64,000 bases of DNA, from contig NZ_JAWQJT010000004.1 of assembly GCF_033441515.1 (NCBI RefSeq), positions 496,001 to 560,000 of the forward strand, read 5' to 3'. The DNA is from Amycolatopsis solani. GTDB lineage: Bacteria; Actinomycetota; Actinomycetes; Mycobacteriales; Pseudonocardiaceae. The notes beneath the pieces are model-generated. The model was given only the letters and a program-made list of their open reading frames with translations. It had not been told where the DNA came from and made no database searches. Both the position numbers and the translations under genes were made by a program. Positions 58,753 to 64,000 of the stretch are shown here, piece after piece. Positions within the stretch are counted from its first letter, which is position 1; the number at the start of each line of letters is the position of its first letter.

Positions 58753-60597
58753 CTACCGCAGGTCCGCCCGGCCCGCCGACGGCACGTGCTCGCCGCCGGG
58801 CGGGGCCGGGTGCGTGGTCGCCTGCGCCGGGATGCCCACCAGCGGGATGGACGCCGACGTGCGGGCCAGGTCCAGGGTCACCCGGCCCGGCTGGGCGGGG
58901 CCGCGGATGAAGCTGCCGTCCGTGCCGCCGATGATCAGCGCGAGCGCGTGCCCGCGCGGCACGATGTGGTCGGTCGAGGCCAGCCGGAACGTCATCGTGT
59001 ACGCCGTTCCGGGCGTCAACGGGCGTTCCTGGGACAGCGACGCGTAGTTCGCGAGGTCCGCCCAGCCCCGGCTGAGGATCGTGTAGTTGACCTTCTTCGG
59101 GTCGGCGGACGCGATCTTGTAGCAGGCGTCGTCCCCGGCCGCCGACGAGCCCCAGCAGTTCTCCGCCGTCCCCGTCTTGATCCCCTCGCCGCTGCCGGCG
59201 AAGTTGCGGATCGTCGCCGGGCCGAGGTCGACGAGCAGCGCCGACAGCCGCGCCGACGAGGTGGACGGCGTCGCCGTCACGGTGAGCCTCGTGGTCCCCG
59301 ACACCTGGACGTCCGACGTCAGCGCCCCGGTCGAGTAGGTCAGCGCCGCGCTGCCCGGGTTCGTCACCCAGGTGTCCTCGCCCAGGTTCGGGTTGTCGGT
59401 GAAGGACGCGGTGCCCGAGGACGTCGCCGTGCCCAGCGTGCCGGACGCGCCCGGCCGCAACGTCGTCGCCACCGCGTTCGCCGCCGGGTACGCGCTCTGG
59501 TCCACCCACTGGTCCGGCTGCCGCTCGACGCTCGCCTGCGGCCCGTTCTGGACGCCGTTGTCGACGCCGAGCAAGTAGTGGTCGAACCACCGGTGCAGCA
59601 GGTCGACCCAGTCGGCGCGCCGGTAGTCGAACGGGTCGACGTGCCCGGTCTGCGACAGCCAGATCTTCTTCTCGACGTTCAGCCCGCTCCACCACTGTCC
59701 GAAGTGGATGGTCTTGACGTTCAGGTCGTTGACGCCGTGGGAAAGCAGCACGCTGGCCCGCACGTTGCCGGCCCGGGTGACGTAGTCCCGGTCCGCCCAC
59801 AGCGGCCCGTAGTCGCCGTTGGCCGTCGCGCCCTGGGTGAGGACCTGGTTCTGCGCCGAGCAGTTCTGCCCGGAGTTGCGCGCTTCGACGGTCTGCGCGA
59901 GGCCCGCCGGGTTGAAGCCGAAGGTCGCGCCGTCGGAGCGGTAGTAGTCGTACCAGGAGCTGATCGCCGAGATCGGCACGACGGTCTTCAGCCCGGCGAC
60001 GCCGGTCGCCGCGACGCCGTTGGCGATCGTGCCGTCGTAGGACTTCCCGATCATGCCGACGTTGCCGGTGCTCCAGCCCGCCGTCACCGCGGTGCCGCCG
60101 GTCTTCGCGCTGTAGCCGGTGACGCGGCCGTTGAGCCAGTCGACGACCTTCCGCGCCGAATCGACGTCGGAGGCGCCGCCGACGTCCGCGCAGCCCGCCG
60201 AGCGGTTGGTCCCGGCCAGGTCGACGAGCACCACCGCGTACCCGCGCGGCACGAAGTAGTTGTCGTAGAACAGCGGGAACTTCACCGGCTTGCCGGCGCT
60301 GTCGTACGTCTTGAGCTCGCTCTCGTTGCCGCGGCCGCAGCACGAGTAGTACGGGCTCGCGTCCATGATCACCGGCACGCGCGAGGTCGCGCCGGACGGG
60401 CGCACGATGTCCGCGGCGACGCGGTCGGACCGGCCGTCGCCGTCACCGTCGCGGCCGATGTCGACCCAGACCGTCTCCCGGATCGCGGACGCGTAGTCGT
60501 AGACGGGTTCAGTGCCCCGGGGCGCCGCGGCGTGCGCCGCCCCGGGCGTGAACGTCGAGAAGAGGATGAGCGCGAGCAGTACCAGACCGGTTCGCAT
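58753..60597 (-). CDS. Secreted Xaa-Pro dipeptidyl-peptidase/CocE-NonD hydrolase
   Basis: A 614-residue exported serine hydrolase. The Sec signal peptide is RTGLVLLALILFSTFTPGAAHAAA. The alpha/beta hydrolase domain (~40-360) has nucleophile elbow GKSYDGTIANG, acid region SHGVNDLNV and histidine QTGHVDPF. The C-terminal jelly-roll (~370-600) is the X-Pro dipeptidyl-peptidase C domain (STGALTSDVQVSGTTRLTVTATPS; HALALIIGGTDG). It may remove N-terminal X-Pro dipeptides or hydrolyse esters outside the cell. It is flanked by rluB on the same strand 69 nt downstream and by the GNAT gene. Confidence 0.88.
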   Translation of the reverse strand: MRTGLVLLALILFSTFTPGAAHAAAPRGTEPVYDYASAIRETVWVDIGRDGDGDGRSDRVAADIVRPSGATSRVPVIMDASPYYSCCGRGNESELKTYDSAGKPVKFPLFYDNYFVPRGYAVVLVDLAGTNRSAGCADVGGASDVDSARKVVDWLNGRVTGYSAKTGGTAVTAGWSTGNVGMIGKSYDGTIANGVAATGVAGLKTVVPISAISSWYDYYRSDGATFGFNPAGLAQTVEARNSGQNCSAQNQVLTQGATANGDYGPLWADRDYVTRAGNVRASVLLSHGVNDLNVKTIHFGQWWSGLNVEKKIWLSQTGHVDPFDYRRADWVDLLHRWFDHYLLGVDNGVQNGPQASVERQPDQWVDQSAYPAANAVATTLRPGASGTLGTATSSGTASFTDNPNLGEDTWVTNPGSAALTYSTGALTSDVQVSGTTRLTVTATPSTSSARLSALLVDLGPATIRNFAGSGEGIKTGTAENCWGSSAAGDDACYKIASADPKKVNYTILSRGWADLANYASLSQERPLTPGTAYTMTFRLASTDHIVPRGHALALIIGGTDGSFIRGPAQPGRVTLDLARTSASIPLVGIPAQATTHPAPPGGEHVPSAGRADLR

Positions 60598-60666
60598 GCG
60601 ACCACGCTGGCAGGGCCGGCCGCGCTCGCGCCACGGCGGAAAGTCGGGACTGTGCCTACCGGAGTG

Positions 60667-61419
60667 TCAGAGCTCGACGTTCCGGTACAGCGCGCCGACC
60701 TCGCCCTTGGTCAGCCGCCGGATCGAGCCGACGCGCTGGTTGCCGAGCTGGACGTCGCCGACCGCGGTCCGGACCAGCTTGAGGACCGGGTGCCCGGTGT
60801 CCTTGAGCAGGCGGCGCACGATGTGCTTCTTGCCCTCGTGGATGACCAGCTCCACCAGCGACTTGCCGGAGTGCATGTCCTTCACCCGGAACTGGTCGAC
60901 CTTGATGATGCCGTCCGGCAGCTCCCAGCCGTTGCGCAGCTCCTTGCCGAGCCCGCGCGGCACGAGGCCGTCGACCTCGGCGAGGTAGGTCTTGAGCACC
61001 CGGTAGGACGGGTGCATCAGCCGGTGGTTGAGGTCGCCGTCGTTGGTCAGCAGCAGCAGGCCCTCGGTGTTCTCGTCGAGCCGTCCGACGTGCACGACGC
61101 CGGGCGTCTCCTCGTACCGGCCGGCCAGGTAGTCGCCGACGCACGGGCGGCCGCGGTCGTCCGACATCGTCGAGTGCACGCCCTTGGGCTTGTTCAGGGC
61201 GAGATAGATCAGGTCGTCGCGCAGGTTCACGCGGGTGCCGTCGACGTGGATGACCGCCTCGTCCGGGTGCACCCGGCGGCCCAGCTCGGTGACGACCTCG
61301 CCGTCCACCTCGACCCGTCCGGCCGCGATCAGGTCTTCCGCCGCGCGCCGGGAGGCGACCCCGGCCTGCGACAGCACCTTCTGCAGGCGGATGCCGTCGG
61401 GGTGTTCACTGGATGTCAT
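60667..61419 (-). CDS. rluB: 23S rRNA pseudouridine synthase (RluB-type)
   Basis: A 250-residue pseudouridine synthase. An S4 RNA-binding domain spans ~10-60 (IRLQKVLSQAGVASRRAAEDLIAAGRVEVDG). The catalytic domain has VGRLDENTEGLLLLTNDG with the essential Asp, LNKPKGV, and HEGKKHIVRRLLKDTGHPVLKLVRTAVGDV. It isomerises a uridine of the 23S rRNA peptidyl-transferase region. Its ATG lies inside the end of scpB (14-nt overlap), so the two are translationally linked, as in mycobacteria. Confidence 0.94.
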   Translation of the reverse strand: MTSSEHPDGIRLQKVLSQAGVASRRAAEDLIAAGRVEVDGEVVTELGRRVHPDEAVIHVDGTRVNLRDDLIYLALNKPKGVHSTMSDDRGRPCVGDYLAGRYEETPGVVHVGRLDENTEGLLLLTNDGDLNHRLMHPSYRVLKTYLAEVDGLVPRGLGKELRNGWELPDGIIKVDQFRVKDMHSGKSLVELVIHEGKKHIVRRLLKDTGHPVLKLVRTAVGDVQLGNQRVGSIRRLTKGEVGALYRNVEL

Positions 61420-62248
61420 CGATGGTGTCCACTTCGGGTAGCAACGGAGCGATGGCGGGCAGGTCGTTCAGTGACGACAGCCCCAGTCGCTCCAGGAACA
61501 GCTCGGTCGTCACGTACAGCGTGCCGGTCGTGTCGGGGTCGGTCCCCATCTCTTCGATGAGGCCGCGCGCGAGCAACGTCCGGATCACGCCGTCCACGTT
61601 CACGCCGCGCACCGCGGCGACCCTGGCCCGGGTCACCGGCTGCCGGTACGCGATCACGGCGAGGCTCTCCAGCGCGGCCCGGGTCAGCTTCGACCGCTGG
61701 CCGTCCAGCAGGAGCTTCTCCACGAACGGGGCGTAGACGTCCCTAGTGTAGAACCGCCACCCTTCGCCGACGCGCCGCAGGTCGATCCCGCTGGTCCGCT
61801 CGGTGAACTTCTGCGCCATGGTCCGCAGCGCGACGACGATCCGGGCCTTGGGCTGCTCGAGGGTTTCGGCGAGCAGCTCTTCGCTCGCGGGCGAGTCGAC
61901 GACGAGCAACAGCGACTCGAGAGCCGCTTCGAGGGCTTCGTCGGAGCTGACGTCGGGCAACAGGCTGATGTCCCCGCTCGCGACCAGCTCGGACTCGGGA
62001 TCCTCAGCCCCCGGCTCCCCTTCGGGCGCGTCGCTTTCACGTGAAAGCTCCGCCTCGGGGGCCGCACTTTCACGTGAAAGTGCGGGCTCGGGGGTGGGCG
62101 GCTCGACCACGGGGTCGACCGGCCTGCCGTCCTCGTCCACGGGCTCGCCGGACAGGGCCTCGTCCAGCGCCAGCTCCGCCGCGGCCTCGGCCGGCTCGCC
62201 CACCGGCGGCACCGGCGCTTCGGCCACTTCGTCGTTCTCGGGACTCAC
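61406..62248 (-). CDS. scpB: Segregation and condensation protein ScpB
   Basis: A 280-residue kleisin-interacting winged-helix protein. The conserved part begins at ~95 (DEALEAALESLLLVVDSPASEELLAETLEQP) and includes SKLTRAALESLAVIAYRQPVTRARVAAVRGVNVDGVIRTLLARGLIEE. With ScpA and SMC it compacts and segregates the chromosome. The N-terminal ~90 residues are an acidic, proline/alanine-rich low-complexity arm, longer than in most ScpB proteins. Within it, LSRES occurs twice, each encoded by a CACGTG palindrome (62033-62048 and 62062-62085). GTG start in GTGA overlap with scpA. Confidence 0.94.
   Translation of the reverse strand: MSPENDEVAEAPVPPVGEPAEAAAELALDEALSGEPVDEDGRPVDPVVEPPTPEPALSRESAAPEAELSRESDAPEGEPGAEDPESELVASGDISLLPDVSSDEALEAALESLLLVVDSPASEELLAETLEQPKARIVVALRTMAQKFTERTSGIDLRRVGEGWRFYTRDVYAPFVEKLLLDGQRSKLTRAALESLAVIAYRQPVTRARVAAVRGVNVDGVIRTLLARGLIEEMGTDPDTTGTLYVTTELFLERLGLSSLNDLPAIAPLLPEVDTIDDIQ
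62033..62085. repeat. CACGTG palindromes embedded in scpB
   Basis: GCTTTCACGTGAAAGC (62033-62048) and GCACTTTCACGTGAAAGTGC (62064-62083, extended to 24 bp at 62062-62085) are the same element as the pair at 21244-21300. Both copies are in frame and encode LSRES in the disordered N-terminal arm of ScpB, 14 codons of insert-like sequence in all. Confidence 0.8.
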
Positions 62249-63165
62249 CCGTACTCCTCTTCGTCTCCGGCGGCGCGGTCCAGCTCGGCCGCCGCGGAGG
62301 CTTCTTCCTTCGAGCCGCCCGTCCAGCGGACGTGCAGTTCCGCCAGCGCCTCGGTCTGCTCGAACTGGACCGTCGCCTCGCGGTAGAGCTCCAGCAGCGC
62401 CAGGAAGCGCGCGACGATCTCCACCGTGTGCTCGCAGTCGTCGACCAGCTCGCCGAACGTCGCCTGGCCGCGCTCGGCGAGCATCACCCGCAGCAGCGCC
62501 GCGTGCTCGCGGACCGAGACGCGGCCCATGTGGATGTGCGCGATCGACACCGTCGGCGGCGGCTTCGGCTTGAACACCGCGACCGCGATCTCGGCGAACT
62601 TGTCCGGCGTCACGCCCAGCATCACCTCGGGCAGCAGCCCGACGAACCGGTCCTCCAGCGCCACCGACCGCGGGTAGCGCCGCAGCGCGCCCTGTTCCAG
62701 CTCGCCGAACAGCGCCGCCACCTGCTTGTACGCGCGGTACTGCAGGATCCGCGCGAACAGCAGGTCACGGGCCTCGAGCAGGGCGAGGTCGTCCTCGTTC
62801 TCCACCTCGGCCGAGGGCAGCAGCCGCGCCGCCTTGAGGTCGAGCAGGGTCGCCGCGATGACCAGGAACTCCGTCGTCTCGTCGAGGTTCCAGTCGGTGC
62901 CCAGCGCCCGCGTGTAGGCGATGAAGTCGTCGGTGACCCGGTGCAGGGCCACCTCGGTGACGTCGAGCTGGTGCTGCGAGATCAGCTGCAGCAGCAGGTC
63001 GAACGGTCCTTCGAAGTTGGCCAGCCGCACCTTGAACTTGGACGTGCTCAGTTCTTCGGTGTTGACGCCTTCGGGGATCATCCCGCCGTGCACCGTCTGG
63101 TGCGGCTCCGGGACCTCCGCAACCGGCTCCGGCGCGTCGGCCGGGGCCGCTTCCGGCTCGTCCAT
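62245..63165 (-). CDS. scpA: Segregation and condensation protein ScpA (kleisin)
   Basis: A 306-residue kleisin subunit of the SMC complex. After a disordered acidic start, KFKVRLANFEGPFDLLLQLISQHQLDVTEVALHRVTDDFIAY is the ScpA signature that binds the SMC neck. EFLVIAATLLDLKAARLLP follows, and the C-terminal winged helix (ATFGELVDDCEHTVEIVARFLALLELYREATVQFEQ) binds the SMC head. It overlaps scpB by GTGA and the upstream RHH-like gene by 1 nt. Confidence 0.95.
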   Translation of the reverse strand: MDEPEAAPADAPEPVAEVPEPHQTVHGGMIPEGVNTEELSTSKFKVRLANFEGPFDLLLQLISQHQLDVTEVALHRVTDDFIAYTRALGTDWNLDETTEFLVIAATLLDLKAARLLPSAEVENEDDLALLEARDLLFARILQYRAYKQVAALFGELEQGALRRYPRSVALEDRFVGLLPEVMLGVTPDKFAEIAVAVFKPKPPPTVSIAHIHMGRVSVREHAALLRVMLAERGQATFGELVDDCEHTVEIVARFLALLELYREATVQFEQTEALAELHVRWTGGSKEEASAAAELDRAAGDEEEYG

Positions 63166-63572
63166 CAGCCCTCGGTTTCGCCGCCGTCTGAGCCGACCAC
63201 CCGCAGCCGCTGCACCAGCACCGACTCCTCGCCGTGCTGGTCGAAGTCGGCCAGCAGCACCGCGACCGCCTCGCGGACCAGCCGGCCGCGGTCGACGACC
63301 AGCTCGTGCTTGGCGCGCAGCGTCAGCCGGGCCTGCTCCATGGCGACGAGCTCGTCCCCGGAGACGTACACGGTGATCTTCGCGTCGTGCTTGGTGCGGC
63401 CGGACCCGTGCGGGGCCGCGCTGCGGGCCAGCTGTTCCGTCCGGCCGTTGTCCGAAGGCTTGGCCTTCTCGACGGGCTCGGCGGGCGGTGCCTGGGGAGG
63501 GAGATCGAGGGCGGGACTGGAGGTGATCCTGAAGAGTTCCGACGCTCCGGGCAGGGAAGCGCGCCTGCTCAC
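63165..63572 (-). CDS. Conserved protein between parA and scpA, ribbon-helix-helix-like
   Basis: A 135-residue protein. The N-terminal ~60 residues are low-complexity. From KHDAKITVYVSGDELVAMEQARLTLRAKHELVVDRGRLVREAVAVLLADF it reads like a ribbon-helix-helix: a beta strand (KITVYV), a helix, then a second helix rich in RxxREAV. Such a fold would fit a DNA-binding partner of the ParA-type ATPase encoded upstream (GTGA overlap), much as small centromere-binding proteins partner plasmid ParAs. This is an inference; no function is established. The GTG start has no alternative nearby. Confidence 0.75.
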   Translation of the reverse strand: MSRRASLPGASELFRITSSPALDLPPQAPPAEPVEKAKPSDNGRTEQLARSAAPHGSGRTKHDAKITVYVSGDELVAMEQARLTLRAKHELVVDRGRLVREAVAVLLADFDQHGEESVLVQRLRVVGSDGGETEG

Positions 63573-64000
63573 CGAGCGATCACCTCGCGGGCCAGCTGGC
63601 GGTACGCCGCCGCGCCGGCCGACTTGGGCGCCCAGGTCGTGATCGGCTCACCCGCGACCGTCGTCTCGGGGAACCGCACCGTGCGGTTGATGACCGTGTC
63701 GAACACGGTCTCGCCGAATGCCTCCACCACGCGAGCCATGACCTCCTTCGAATGCAGGGTTCTCGGGTCGTACATGGTGGCGAGAATCCCGACTATGTCC
63801 AGTTTGGGGTTGAGGCGTTCCTGGACCTTCTCGATGGTGTCGATCAGGAGGGCGACGCCTCGCAGACTGAAGAACTCGCACTCCAGCGGGATGATCACGC
63901 CGTCCGCGGCGGTCAGCGCGTTCACCGTGAGCAAGCCGAGCGAGGGCTGGCAGTCCACAAGAACATAGTCGTAGTCGTTCATGACCGGACGAAGGACCCG
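63569..64000 (-). CDS. ParA/MinD-family ATPase (3' part; 5' end outside window)
   Basis: The C-terminal ~143 residues of a ParA-type ATPase; the frame is open to the right edge and an in-frame ATG at 63982 is internal. DYVLVDCQPSLGLLTVNALTAADGVIIPLECEFFSLRGVALLIDTIEKV contains the Walker A' partner and switch II region. GILATMYDPRTLHSKEVMARVVEAFGETVFDTVINRTVRFPE is typical of the ParA paralogue linked to scpA/scpB in actinobacteria (mycobacterial Rv1708-like). The P-loop is not in the window. It probably helps chromosome or cell-pole partitioning alongside the SMC complex. Confidence 0.9.
   Translation of the reverse strand, partial: RVLRPVMNDYDYVLVDCQPSLGLLTVNALTAADGVIIPLECEFFSLRGVALLIDTIEKVQERLNPKLDIVGILATMYDPRTLHSKEVMARVVEAFGETVFDTVINRTVRFPETTVAGEPITTWAPKSAGAAAYRQLAREVIAR

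Noticed and set aside
1-64000. tRNA, rRNA, CRISPR array or IS element
   Set aside because: No cloverleaf with conserved T-loop, no spaced direct repeats, and no transposase or integrase gene was recognised.

Overview
The window is high-GC actinobacterial chromosome, most likely from Amycolatopsis or a close Pseudonocardiaceae relative. This rests on the very high GC, frequent GTG starts, ATGA/GTGA gene overlaps, several apparently leaderless genes, mycobacterium/amycolatopsis-like orthologues, and the parA-scpA-scpB-rluB-cmk-der core cluster at the right end. The genus is inference; no 16S rRNA or tRNA gene is present. No prophage, insertion sequence or CRISPR array was seen.

Layout. 0-9.9 kb: the 3' end of a quinone-reductase-like enzyme, a 3-hydroxybutyrate catabolic operon (dehydrogenase, MHS-type transporter, GAF/PucR regulator), a VOC protein divergent from a WYL regulator, an SRPBCC domain fused to a FadD-type acyl-CoA synthetase, and a PadR/GyrI-like pair. 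9.9-17.1 kb: five tightly packed genes (SWIM zinc finger, DUF5691, MoxR-type AAA ATPase, DUF5682, VWA), a poorly characterised MoxR/VWA system resembling the E. coli yeh genes. This is the best candidate for an undescribed system; its DUF5682 protein carries two GxxH motifs and a glutamate, the pattern of TIKI/TraB-type hydrolases. 17.2-21.2 kb: cysteine-free ribosomal protein L36, a Baeyer-Villiger-type monooxygenase and a secreted family 8 polysaccharide lyase.

21.3-29.4 kb: an oxidative uronate pathway. Uronate dehydrogenase makes aldarolactone; glucarate dehydratase, 5-keto-4-deoxyglucarate dehydratase and ketoglutarate semialdehyde dehydrogenase then lead to 2-oxoglutarate. A sodium-solute symporter and a divergent IclR regulator with visible operator dyads complete the locus, along with one unrecognised TIM-barrel-like protein. 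29.5-35.9 kb: a polysaccharide deacetylase, a divergent two-component system, a frameshifted secreted beta-helix gene, and a TetR regulator divergent from a flavoprotein/reductase/siderophore-interacting-protein operon. 36.2-40.7 kb: an aromatic (resorcinol/hydroxyquinol) operon with an AraC regulator, a natural fusion of maleylacetate reductase to hydroxyquinol 1,2-dioxygenase, and a flavin hydroxylase.

40.7-51.8 kb: a membrane-anchored cyclophilin, two tandem Tat-exported GH95-like hydrolases, an M1 metallopeptidase and a Pls/PosA-type NRPS-like membrane protein. 52-64 kb: der, an acyltransferase and cmk; then about 5.8 kb of accessory genes (a TetR gene with a four-operator array, a KhtTU-like antiporter, a tandem GNAT, a secreted X-Pro peptidase); then rluB, scpB, scpA, a ribbon-helix-helix-like gene and a truncated parA.

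Three kinds of long palindrome (around 21.25/62.05 kb, 46.38 kb and 57.72 kb) look like dispersed genomic repeats. One of them lies inside the scpB reading frame.
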